Source: DATHSN01 sp035464115 (GTDB taxonomy: Bacteria; Actinomycetota; Acidimicrobiia; Acidimicrobiales; SKKL01). From it: 5,196 nucleotides of DNA. A program made the translations under genes and the position numbers. Shown here piece after piece: positions 1-5,196 of this stretch. Position 1 is the stretch's first letter. Every line of letters begins with the position of its first letter. The notes below the pieces were generated by a model that saw only the letters and a program-made list of their open reading frames with translations, ran no database searches and had not been told where the DNA came from. The DNA is taken from positions 1 through 5,196 of the forward strand of contig DATHSN010000302.1 of NCBI GenBank assembly GCA_035464115.1, written 5' to 3'.

Positions 1-55
1 CGGTGGTCATGGCGGTGAAGTCGGGGGCGACGTCGCCGAGGTGCAGAGAGGTCAT
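1..55 (-). CDS. Peroxiredoxin (AhpC/TSA family), N-terminal fragment cut by window edge
   Basis: Only the first 18 codons are present; the gene continues beyond position 1. The translation begins MTSLHLGDVAPDFTAMTT. The run L-x-L-G-D-x-A-P-D-F-T is the classic first strand and loop of the thioredoxin-fold peroxiredoxins, and the following x-TT resembles the one-Cys Prx6-type subgroup. These cytoplasmic enzymes reduce hydrogen peroxide and organic peroxides through a peroxidatic cysteine about 45 residues in, which lies outside the window, so catalytic competence and subgroup cannot be checked. The start is well supported: ATG at 55-53 is preceded, after 6 nt, by GGAGGA at 67-62. It is transcribed divergently from the small gene at 233-544. 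Family assignment is from the N-terminal signature only. Confidence 0.75.
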   Translation of the reverse strand, partial: MTSLHLGDVAPDFTAMTT

Positions 56-61
56 GGTGGG

Positions 62-67
62 TCCTCC
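62..67 (-). promoter_or_regulatory. Ribosome binding site of the peroxiredoxin gene
   Basis: On the minus strand the bases read GGAGGA, a near-perfect Shine-Dalgarno sequence, with a 6-nt spacer to the ATG at 55. It fixes the start of the truncated left-edge gene. Confidence 0.75.
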
Positions 68-104
68 ATCGGGGGGTGGCTGTTCCTGTCCGGTACAACC
101 CGTT

Positions 105-118
105 TACCCCCAGGGGTA
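105..118. promoter_or_regulatory. Operator-like palindrome TACCCC-CA-GGGGTA
   Basis: Two perfect 6-bp arms (105-110 and 113-118) flank a 2-bp centre. It lies in the divergent intergenic region, 50 bp upstream of the peroxiredoxin start and about 115 bp upstream of the plus-strand gene. From general knowledge, TACCCC/GGGGTA half-sites resemble operators of the CsoR/CstR/RcnR repressor family, which sense copper or sulfane sulfur/persulfide. A peroxiredoxin under persulfide or metal control would make sense, but no such repressor is encoded here and the match is from memory. A G/C-rich 14-mer dyad could also arise by chance in DNA of this composition. Confidence 0.4.
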
Positions 119-146
119 TTTCACCTCGTCGTCGGGGCGCACGGCG

Positions 147-175
147 GGTGACGCGGTGCTGTCACCGCACCGGTG
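147..175. repeat. Cluster of overlapping GGTG/CACC dyads upstream of the plus-strand gene
   Basis: Three perfect palindromic elements overlap. GGTGAC at 147-152 pairs with GTCACC at 161-166 (8-nt spacer). GCGGTG at 153-158 pairs with CACCGC at 163-168 (4-nt loop). CACCGGTG at 168-175 is self-complementary. The first two hairpins are mutually exclusive because they share bases. They lie 58-86 bp before the ATG at 233, so they could be operator half-sites or a 5' UTR structure. No clear -10/-35 pair is visible beside them, and high GC content makes such dyads easy to find, so function is unproven. Confidence 0.3.
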
Positions 176-222
176 GAGTGTCGCCGGTGGCTGGCGATCG
201 TCGCCGACCACCTGGACACCAC

Positions 223-227
223 GGAGG
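223..227 (+). promoter_or_regulatory. Ribosome binding site that decides the start of the 103-residue gene
   Basis: GGAGG with a 5-nt spacer to ATG 233. It favours this start over the in-frame ATG at 173, which would add 20 residues and shows no comparable Shine-Dalgarno sequence, and over the in-frame ATG at 242. Confidence 0.7.
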
Positions 228-232
228 TCCCC

Positions 233-544
233 ATGGGGCACATGCAGCTGTCGCACACGAAGATCGTTCCCGAGGCGTGGCGAGACCTCACCGACGCCGA
301 GAACGACGCGCGGACGACCGCCGTCTACGACGTCATCGGTGCCCACGGGGGCGACGTCAAGGTCGTGGCGTTCTCGCCCGGCGACGCCACGCTCCTCTCG
401 GTCATCGAGTACCCGGACCTCGCATCGGCGCAACGGAGCGTGGCGGGGATCCTCGCCCTCGGGACGCTCGAGTTCGTCTCGGTCGACGAGCTCTGGGACA
501 TCGTCGACTGGACCCAGATGGTGCGCTCGGCGGCCACCGGCTGA
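233..544 (+). CDS. Small alpha/beta protein, GYD-domain-like (function unknown)
   Basis: 103 residues beginning MGHMQLSHTKI and ending in TGA at 542-544. The predicted order is: a short N-terminal strand; a helix (about residues 11-36, containing PEAWRDLT); a strand-turn-strand (about 39-60, with the hydrophobic runs VKVVAF and ATLLSVIEY); a second helix (about 62-74); then a last strand and short helix (about 77-94, LEFVSVDELWDIVDW). This matches the ferredoxin-like dimeric alpha/beta-barrel plan, and PEAW followed later by a G-G-x-V-K segment recalls GYD-domain proteins (PF08734). No signal peptide, membrane segment or catalytic motif is visible. It is probably cytosolic; its biochemical role is unknown. 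It stands alone on the plus strand, divergent from the peroxiredoxin and convergent with the regulator. The coding assignment is good, the family assignment tentative. Confidence 0.7.
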   Translation: MGHMQLSHTKIVPEAWRDLTDAENDARTTAVYDVIGAHGGDVKVVAFSPGDATLLSVIEYPDLASAQRSVAGILALGTLEFVSVDELWDIVDWTQMVRSAATG

Positions 545-597
545 GGTCGCAGGGCCGCCATCGGATCGCGGTGCACGTGACGACCCGGTGCCGGCGC
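545..597. other. Convergent intergenic gap without a recognisable terminator
   Basis: The 53 bp separate the 3' ends of the small plus-strand gene and the minus-strand regulator. I see only weak pairing, such as CCGC with GCGG across a 9-nt loop and the short palindrome GTGCAC, and no T-tract on either strand. If transcription stops here it is not by an obvious intrinsic terminator. Confidence 0.5.
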
Positions 598-3468
598 TCA
601 CCGCGCCGCGTCGCCCCGCGCCTCTGAGGTTGCCCTGCCCTCGGCTGCGTCGGCGCGGAGCCTCACGAGCTCGGCCGCGGTGACCGCCGACGCGCCGTCG
701 CGTCGCGCTGTCGCCCGGAGGCCGACGACCACGTCGGGATCCAGCCGCTGTCGCACGAGATCCCGCGTGTGCCGGTAGAGCTGGTGCGAGCCGAGGCTGC
801 GGAGGCCTCCTGGCAGCGAGACGAGCAGCCCGCACGCCCGCTCCGGCTCGCCCAGCTCGACCGCGCGCAGGGCGGCGACCACCGTGACGTCGTTGTCGAC
901 GAGCGGCACGCCCTCGGCGCTGGCCACCTCCGCGGCGAGCAGGACGTGTCGGGCGCTCTCCGCGGCCCGGCCCCGCCGCGCGGCGACCACGGCGCGTCCG
1001 CAGTGGCCGGCGACCGCTCCACCGGGCAGGTCGATGAGGACCTCGGCGAGCGCCGTCGCCTCTGCGTCGAGGTGCAGGATCAGGTCCACCCAGAGCAGGT
1101 CGATCCCCGCCAGTGGGCGGACGCTGCGCTGGTGGAACCCGGTCGCCACCACCTCGGCCCACAACGCGCGGAGCTCGGCCGCGGCCGCCTCGAGCTCTCC
1201 GGCGAGGAGCACGCCGTCGACCTTGGTCCGACGCAGCTCGAGCACGACGCCCGTGTCCTCGGAACCGGCCAGCGCGATCGCCTCGTCGACCAGCGCATCG
1301 ACGCGTTCGGGCGCGAGCACGCTGCAGGCGCTCGCCGCCCCTCGCAGGAGCATGACCCGGACCGGGCCGGTCGCCGTCTCGAGCCCGAGCTCGGCGACGC
1401 GGAGCTGTTCGGCCCAGCGCCCGAGGACGTTGGCGTTCTCGAGCGACGCCGCCAGGTAGGACGATCGCTCCTGCCCGGCGAGTGCCGCCGCCACGTCGTC
1501 TCGACCCAGGTACCGTCCGGCGGCGTCGCTCCAGCAATCGACCCGATGGACCATCGCCGTCCGCCACGCGAGCTCGCCGAGTCGACCGAGGTCGCCCCGA
1601 GCGTCGATCCTCTCGAGCATCCGGTCGTGGTTCGCGATGTCCGGTCGTGACCGAGCGGAGACGCTGAGCAGCTCGACCGGGTCGATGGCGTCGAGCATGG
1701 CGGCGTAGTGATCGGCGTGTGCGTCCCGCAGCCGCTCGATCTCGCCGGCGTCGCTCGCCTTCGCCTCGGCGTGGAGTCGGACCGTCTCCAACAGCTCGTA
1801 GCGAGTCGAGTCGCCATGGGTGTGAGCGAGGACGAGCGACGCGCGCACGAGCGCGCCCATCCCCGCGAGCGTGCGGGCCAGCGGACGGCCCCACACCGCT
1901 GCCGCGGCAGCGGCCTCGAAGCTGGTGGCGAACACGGACACGGCCCGCAGGAGCGACCGGGCGTCCTTGCCGAGCAGCTCGTAGCTCCAGTCCATGGTGG
2001 CGCGCAGCGTCCGCTGCTGCTGGGACCTGGTCGGATCACCCGGGAAGAAGGTCAGACGATCGTCGAGCTGGGCGGCGATCTCGGTCAGGGTCATGTGCGC
2101 GACGCATGCGGCGGCCAGCTCGATCGCCAGAGGGATGCCGTCGAGGCGGACGCAGATCTCGTCGATCCCCTGTTGGTCGGTCGCGTCGCCGGCCGCGAAC
2201 CCGTCCCGCCACTGCGATGCACGGTCGACGAACAACGCCGCCGCGTCCCCGCGAGACATCGGGCGGACGATGCGGACGCGCTCGCCGGCGACGAAGAGGG
2301 GCGCTCGGCTGGTGGCGAGCACCCGGGTCGACGCGGCGCCGGCGAGGATCTCGCCGACCAGCCTGGCCGCCGACTCCACCACGTGCTCGCAGTTGTCGAC
2401 CACCAGGAGGGTGCTGCGCCGGTCCACCAGCTGGGCGATCTCGTCCGCGCCCGTGGCCTCGGTCCCGAGGGCCCGGGCGACGACGGAGAGGACGGTCTCG
2501 GGTGATGACGCCGACCGGAGGTCGACCAACGCGACGCGATCGACGTCCGGCGCCACGCGGGCCGCCACCGTGAGCGCCAACCGCGTCTTGCCGATGCCGC
2601 CGACGCCGGTGAGCGTGACGAGCCGGTGATCGGTCAGCTCCGACGCCACTTGCTCGCTGAGCTCGTCGAGGCCGAACCCGAGGTTGGGCGGCACCCACGG
2701 GGTCGGTGCGACGGGCGTCCCCGGCTGCGCTCGAGGCGACGAGGACCGAACGTCACCGAGAGGCAGATCGCCGGCCGAGATCAGCTGCTCCAGCTCCACG
2801 AGCGGAGAGGAGGGCACGGTCCCGACCTCGTCGAGGAGGAGAGCCCGGTACTCCTGGAACGACCGCAGAGCCTCGGTCACGCGCCCGGTGGCGGCGAGGG
2901 CTCGCATGCGCTGGCCCCGGGGGCGGTCGCGGTACGGCTGCCGCTCGATCAGCGTCGTCGCGTGCTCGAGCGCGGTCTCGTGCTCGCCCTGGCGGAGGAG
3001 GACGTCGACGAGCGCCTCGGTCGCGCCCGCGTGCATCTCGTCGAGCCGGGCCGCCTCCGCGGTCGCCCACTGCTCATGGGCGAACTCGGCGTACGCAGCC
3101 CCCCGCCACATGGCCAACGCCCGCTCGAGCGAGGCTCGCACCTGGGCGTCAGTGGCGTCGCCGGTCAAGGCCGCGCTGACGGCGGCGGCGAACTGCAGGT
3201 GGTCGATGCGGTCGGTGCGCAACACGTATCCGGGGCCCTCGGTGACCAGGCAGGACCCCGGACCCAGCCGACGGCGGACGCGGGCGACGGCGGTGCGGAC
3301 CGCTCCGTCGGTCAGGCCCAGGTGCAACCCGAGGGTGCCGATCGAGGTGATCGTGTTGGCCCGGCTGGCCAGGAAGCTCAGGAGGCGCCGCTGCGAGGCG
3401 CTCGGCAGCGTCACCGGGGTGCCGTCGTCTCGCACCACCGAGATGTGCCCCAGCACCCGGAAGTCCAC
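598..3468 (-). CDS. SARP/AfsR-like transcriptional regulator: winged helix, BTAD and NB-ARC-type ATPase
   Basis: 956 residues, a usual length for the large SARP/BTAD class. Residues 1-85 form an OmpR-type winged-helix DNA-binding domain (start MDFRVLGHISVV; recognition region about GAVRTAVARVRRRLG; wing ending GPGYVL). Residues about 88-235 are the all-alpha bacterial transcriptional activation domain (BTAD). After a Pro/Ser-rich linker (about 240-262) comes a STAND/NB-ARC-type ATPase: Walker A GVGGIGKT at 288-295, Walker B LLVVDNC at 354-360, ATSR at 385-388 and the GxP motif GIPL at 444-447, then MDWSYELL at 492-499 and YELLETVRLHA at 557-567, typical of AfsR-like proteins. Residues about 575-956 are Ala/Leu-rich helical, probably a degenerate TPR-like sensor. 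Such proteins are cytosolic and usually activate biosynthetic gene clusters in response to ligand or nucleotide. The start is GTG 3468, chosen because the family N-terminus begins there and an in-frame TAG lies 12 nt upstream. It follows the maturase by 46 bp and may regulate that cassette (inference). Confidence 0.92.
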   Translation of the reverse strand: MDFRVLGHISVVRDDGTPVTLPSASQRRLLSFLASRANTITSIGTLGLHLGLTDGAVRTAVARVRRRLGPGSCLVTEGPGYVLRTDRIDHLQFAAAVSAALTGDATDAQVRASLERALAMWRGAAYAEFAHEQWATAEAARLDEMHAGATEALVDVLLRQGEHETALEHATTLIERQPYRDRPRGQRMRALAATGRVTEALRSFQEYRALLLDEVGTVPSSPLVELEQLISAGDLPLGDVRSSSPRAQPGTPVAPTPWVPPNLGFGLDELSEQVASELTDHRLVTLTGVGGIGKTRLALTVAARVAPDVDRVALVDLRSASSPETVLSVVARALGTEATGADEIAQLVDRRSTLLVVDNCEHVVESAARLVGEILAGAASTRVLATSRAPLFVAGERVRIVRPMSRGDAAALFVDRASQWRDGFAAGDATDQQGIDEICVRLDGIPLAIELAAACVAHMTLTEIAAQLDDRLTFFPGDPTRSQQQRTLRATMDWSYELLGKDARSLLRAVSVFATSFEAAAAAAVWGRPLARTLAGMGALVRASLVLAHTHGDSTRYELLETVRLHAEAKASDAGEIERLRDAHADHYAAMLDAIDPVELLSVSARSRPDIANHDRMLERIDARGDLGRLGELAWRTAMVHRVDCWSDAAGRYLGRDDVAAALAGQERSSYLAASLENANVLGRWAEQLRVAELGLETATGPVRVMLLRGAASACSVLAPERVDALVDEAIALAGSEDTGVVLELRRTKVDGVLLAGELEAAAAELRALWAEVVATGFHQRSVRPLAGIDLLWVDLILHLDAEATALAEVLIDLPGGAVAGHCGRAVVAARRGRAAESARHVLLAAEVASAEGVPLVDNDVTVVAALRAVELGEPERACGLLVSLPGGLRSLGSHQLYRHTRDLVRQRLDPDVVVGLRATARRDGASAVTAAELVRLRADAAEGRATSEARGDAAR

Positions 3469-3474
3469 CAGGCG

Positions 3475-3503
3475 GTTCTAACCGATCACGGGATCGGTGT
3501 GCG
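3475..3503 (-). promoter_or_regulatory. Possible leaderless promoter of the regulator with a dyad in its spacer
   Basis: On the minus strand TAGAAC (3480-3475) ends 6 nt before GTG 3468. That spacing would make the G of the start codon the transcription start, giving a leaderless mRNA, which is common in actinobacteria. TAGAAC matches TATAAT at 4 of 6 positions. The candidate -35 (CGCACA, 3503-3498) is poor at 3 of 6, with a 17-bp spacer. No Shine-Dalgarno sequence is seen before the GTG, which supports leaderless translation. The alternative is read-through from the maturase with no promoter here. Confidence 0.35.
3481..3498. repeat. Perfect 7-bp inverted repeat between maturase and regulator genes
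   Basis: ACCGATC (3481-3487) and GATCGGT (3492-3498) are exact reverse complements around a 4-nt loop. The element sits 17 bp downstream of the maturase stop and 12 bp upstream of the regulator GTG. On the minus strand the 3' arm is followed by TAGAAC, not a T-tract, so it is a poor intrinsic terminator. It could be an operator (it fills the spacer of the candidate promoter), an attenuator, or an mRNA structure that lowers translation of the regulator relative to the maturase. Confidence 0.5.
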
Positions 3504-3514
3504 GTGGGTGCGGA

Positions 3515-4939
3515 TCAGCGGGCGTCGGCGAGGTGGTCCCGTCGTCGTCGGGTCGGTCCCAGCGCGACGGCCGTGCTCACCGCTGGCTGGGCGGGCCCGA
3601 GGTCGTAGCGGGGGAGCGAGGGCGGCTCGTCGGGCGTGACCCCGAGAACCCGTTCGAGGACCTGGGTGATCCGCCCCACGTGGTTGTGGCGGAAGGCGCC
3701 GCAGCGGGCCTCGGGGTCGTCGGAGTTGAAGTGGTGGTGGGCGCACCCGCCCATGCACACCGGCATCGCGATGCAGGTGGAGCACTGGGGATCGTCGGCG
3801 GGGTGGTAGCCGAGCCACCGGTCGAGGCGGTCGTTGGTGACCGTGTAGTCGAACACGGTGCCGATGAGCTGGTCGGGGTCGCCGATGTCGTCCCAGCACT
3901 TCCACATCTCACCGTCGGCCCCGACGACGATCTCCCGGGCGCGCACCGCGGTGCACGGGCTCGCGGTCGGTCGCGGCGGCGACGGTGCTGCGAACCCGTA
4001 GGACTCGGCCACCCGGGTGAACGCCAGCTCGAACTCGCCGAACTGGGCGGTGCTGAGGCAGGTGGTGGTGAACGACGCCAGCGGCGAGGCGGCGTTGCTC
4101 ACCGCGTCGGTGATGCGGCCGAGCCCGACCCCGATGCGGCCGGCCAGACCGGCGTCGGCGAGGATCGCCAGCAGCTCGTCGACGCGGTGCGCGTTGGTCG
4201 TGTCGACGTTGATGCGGACCACGACGTCGAGGTGGTCGGCGGCCTCGGCGAGGTTGGCGACGATGCGCTCGAAGGTCGGCCCGCCGTTCACGTGGGGTCG
4301 CTTGAGGTCGTGGACGTCGGGCGGCCCGTCGATGGTGACCTGCGCCGAGCGGACCCGGGCCGCGGCGAGCGCCGCCGCGGTCGGGCCGTCGAGGTGCCAG
4401 CCGTTGGTGATGATCGACGCCTGGTACTCCTTGCCGTGACGCGTGCACACCTCGATGAGCCGCTCGGACAGCGCCAGCAGCTGGGCCTTCCCGAGCAGCG
4501 GCTCGCCGCCCATCCAGGTGACCGACAACTGGCCGATGGCGGGCAGCGAGTCGGTGAGGATGCCGACGAGCGCGTCGGCCACCTCCGGCTTCAGCAGCGA
4601 GGGGTGCTTGTCCTCGAAGCAGTACGGGCAGTCGAAGTTGCAGCCGAGGCTGGTGACGACGGTGAACGCCAGGGCGTCGCTGCGCCAGCGGGAGTCGTCG
4701 TAGCGGCGTCGCAGCTCGCCGAGCTCGTCGGTGTGGTCACGGACGATCACCCGACGGGTGACCAGGTCGGTGAGCAACGCGTCGATGCCCTCGCCGGGTC
4801 CGTCGCGCTCGACGAAGTCGATCACCTGGTCGCGCTCGGCGGTGGACAGCACGCTGAAGCTGCCGGTGGTGCCGTTGTAGACCGCGGCCTGGTCGCCGAC
4901 CTCGGCCCACACGTTGTAGCGGGAGAAGGCGAGGCTCAT
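3515..4939 (-). CDS. Radical SAM/SPASM peptide maturase
   Basis: 474 residues. Residues about 1-80 form an N-terminal domain with YNGTTGSFSVLS (21-32), a pattern shared by many rSAM/SPASM RiPP maturases and probably used for leader-peptide binding. The radical SAM domain starts near 88: C100-x3-C104-x2-C107 binds the SAM-cleaving [4Fe-4S] cluster and MGGEP (143-147) contacts SAM. The SPASM domain is complete: C329-x13-G-x4-C348, then C386-x2-C389-x5-C395-x3-C399, then C413, enough for two auxiliary Fe-S clusters. Such cytosolic enzymes install thioether or carbon-carbon crosslinks in ribosomal peptides. The start is ATG 4939, because it overlaps the stop of the upstream small frame as ATGA; the longer start at 4996 would add 19 residues lying inside that frame. 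A weak GAAGAG (4954-4949) may serve as ribosome binding site. The last ~60 residues after C413 are a basic, Pro-rich tail ending TRRRRDHLADAR. The exact reaction cannot be read from the sequence. Confidence 0.93.
   Translation of the reverse strand: MSLAFSRYNVWAEVGDQAAVYNGTTGSFSVLSTAERDQVIDFVERDGPGEGIDALLTDLVTRRVIVRDHTDELGELRRRYDDSRWRSDALAFTVVTSLGCNFDCPYCFEDKHPSLLKPEVADALVGILTDSLPAIGQLSVTWMGGEPLLGKAQLLALSERLIEVCTRHGKEYQASIITNGWHLDGPTAAALAAARVRSAQVTIDGPPDVHDLKRPHVNGGPTFERIVANLAEAADHLDVVVRINVDTTNAHRVDELLAILADAGLAGRIGVGLGRITDAVSNAASPLASFTTTCLSTAQFGEFELAFTRVAESYGFAAPSPPRPTASPCTAVRAREIVVGADGEMWKCWDDIGDPDQLIGTVFDYTVTNDRLDRWLGYHPADDPQCSTCIAMPVCMGGCAHHHFNSDDPEARCGAFRHNHVGRITQVLERVLGVTPDEPPSLPRYDLGPAQPAVSTAVALGPTRRRRDHLADAR
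4936..4939 (-). promoter_or_regulatory. ATGA stop/start overlap coupling precursor and maturase
   Basis: On the minus strand ATGA contains the maturase ATG (4939-4937) and the precursor TGA (4938-4936) in the -1-shifted frame. This arrangement normally means translational coupling by terminating ribosomes and shows that both frames are translated from one mRNA. Confidence 0.8.
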
Positions 4940-5196
4940 CCGCTCGTGCTCTTCATCCAGATGCACGACTGCTCGATCGTCGAGTCCTGGTACCACCCGC
5001 AGTCGTACCCGCCGTCGTCCCTGGTGCTGAACCCCCAGCAGCCGTCCCGCCAGCTCGTCGACGAGCCCGGTCTGACCGTCGCATCGAGGCTGCCGATCTG
5101 GAGGCGGCCCGACGAGAACCCCTGCACGTCGTCGTCGCCGGTCGCACCGATCTCGGCGTCGTAGCTGGCGATGACCCGGTCGAGTGCGGCGCGGAG
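4936..5196 (-). CDS. Putative RiPP precursor peptide with Cys/Trp repeat core, 5' end beyond window
   Basis: The frame is open from the right edge to TGA 4938-4936, giving 86 visible residues. Residues about 1-25 (LRAALDRVIASYDAEI, then an acidic GATGDDD) look like an amphipathic helical leader. Residues about 26-48 are Gly/Ser-rich. The C-terminal 38 residues hold all the Trp (49, 54, 68, 80) and Cys (53, 66, 78) in three imperfect repeats: CWGFST, CGWYQDST, CIWMKST. No annotated family is recognised. The position directly before a radical SAM/SPASM maturase, the 4-nt ATGA overlap, the small size and the concentration of Cys/Trp/Ser/Thr at the C-terminus all fit a precursor of a radical-SAM-crosslinked peptide. 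The only in-frame start inside the window is GTG 5127 (63 residues), which lacks a ribosome binding site and would cut off the leader helix, so I expect the true start to lie upstream. It could instead be the C-terminus of a larger protein that is itself modified. Confidence 0.62.
   Translation of the reverse strand, partial: LRAALDRVIASYDAEIGATGDDDVQGFSSGRLQIGSLDATVRPGSSTSWRDGCWGFSTRDDGGYDCGWYQDSTIEQSCIWMKSTSG
4945..5040 (-). repeat. Three imperfect Cys-(x)-Trp-…-Ser-Thr repeats in the putative core peptide
   Basis: The repeat units at the protein level are CWGFST (5040-5023), CGWYQDST (5001-4978) and CIWMKST (4965-4945). All three Cys codons are TGC. Between units are short acidic or Gly-rich spacers (RDDGGYD, IEQS). 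The DNA itself is not obviously repeated, so similarity is held at the amino-acid level, as expected if an enzyme recognises each unit. Confidence 0.55.

Noticed and set aside
545..597. Bidirectional terminator between the convergent genes
   Set aside because: Only 4-bp pairings and no T-tract; not distinguishable from chance at this GC content.
104..1894. 596-codon minus-strand open frame overlapping the regulator in another frame
   Set aside because: Almost entirely Arg/Ala/Gly/Pro, with no recognisable domain, and it overlaps the regulator's frame and the antisense of the small gene; a composition artefact.
3481..3498. Intrinsic terminator between maturase and regulator
   Set aside because: The stem is only 7 bp and is followed by TAGAAC, not a T-tract, on the transcribed strand; kept as a dyad only.
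1708..3639. Several plus-strand open frames of 150-340 codons opposite the regulator
   Set aside because: Low-complexity Arg/Pro/Ser/Ala translations antisense to the BTAD and ATPase domains; no motifs or convincing starts.
4940..4996. Upstream ATG at 4996 as the maturase start
   Set aside because: It would place 19 extra residues inside the precursor frame, and the conserved N-terminus plus the ATGA junction point to 4939.
3497..5164. 555-codon plus-strand open frame antisense to the maturase and precursor
   Set aside because: Rich in Gly, Val, Arg and Asp with no domain; it is the antisense shadow of a strongly coding high-GC gene with clear rSAM/SPASM motifs.
1..5196. tRNA, rRNA, CRISPR array, insertion sequence or prophage elements
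   Set aside because: No cloverleaf, no regularly spaced direct repeats, no transposase or integrase motifs and no terminal inverted repeats were seen on either strand.

Overview
The window is very GC-rich (roughly 70 % by eye), with strong G/C third-codon bias, GTG starts and long spurious open frames on both strands. Together with a large BTAD/AfsR-type regulator this points to a high-GC actinobacterium (Actinomycetota). I cannot name a genus; Acidimicrobiia or another non-Streptomyces lineage would fit, but that is a guess.

Layout, left to right. Positions 1-55 (minus) hold the first 18 codons of a peroxiredoxin that runs off the left edge, preceded by a good ribosome binding site. Positions 56-232 are a divergent intergenic region with several short perfect dyads, including a TACCCC/GGGGTA palindrome. 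Positions 233-544 (plus) encode a 103-residue protein resembling small alpha/beta-barrel (GYD-like) proteins. Positions 545-597 separate it from a convergent 956-residue SARP/AfsR-like ATPase regulator (598-3468, minus). Upstream of that regulator are a 474-residue radical SAM/SPASM peptide maturase (3515-4939, minus) and the 3' part of a small open frame (4936-5196, minus) that runs off the right edge.

The main point of interest is the right-hand minus-strand cassette, in transcription order: putative precursor peptide, radical SAM/SPASM maturase, giant regulator. The stop of the putative precursor overlaps the maturase start in an ATGA, so the two are probably translationally coupled. The precursor's C-terminus carries three imperfect repeats of Cys-(x)-Trp followed by Ser-Thr, a layout expected of the core of a ribosomally made, radical-SAM-modified peptide (RiPP). 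The maturase has the CxxxCxxC cluster motif and a complete seven-cysteine SPASM domain. The regulator begins 46 bp after the maturase stop, behind a possible leaderless promoter whose spacer is a perfect dyad.

The simplest reading is a small RiPP locus with its own transcriptional control. No exporter or protease is visible in the window; they may lie beyond the right edge. The left-hand genes (peroxiredoxin, small barrel protein) look like unrelated flanking genes.
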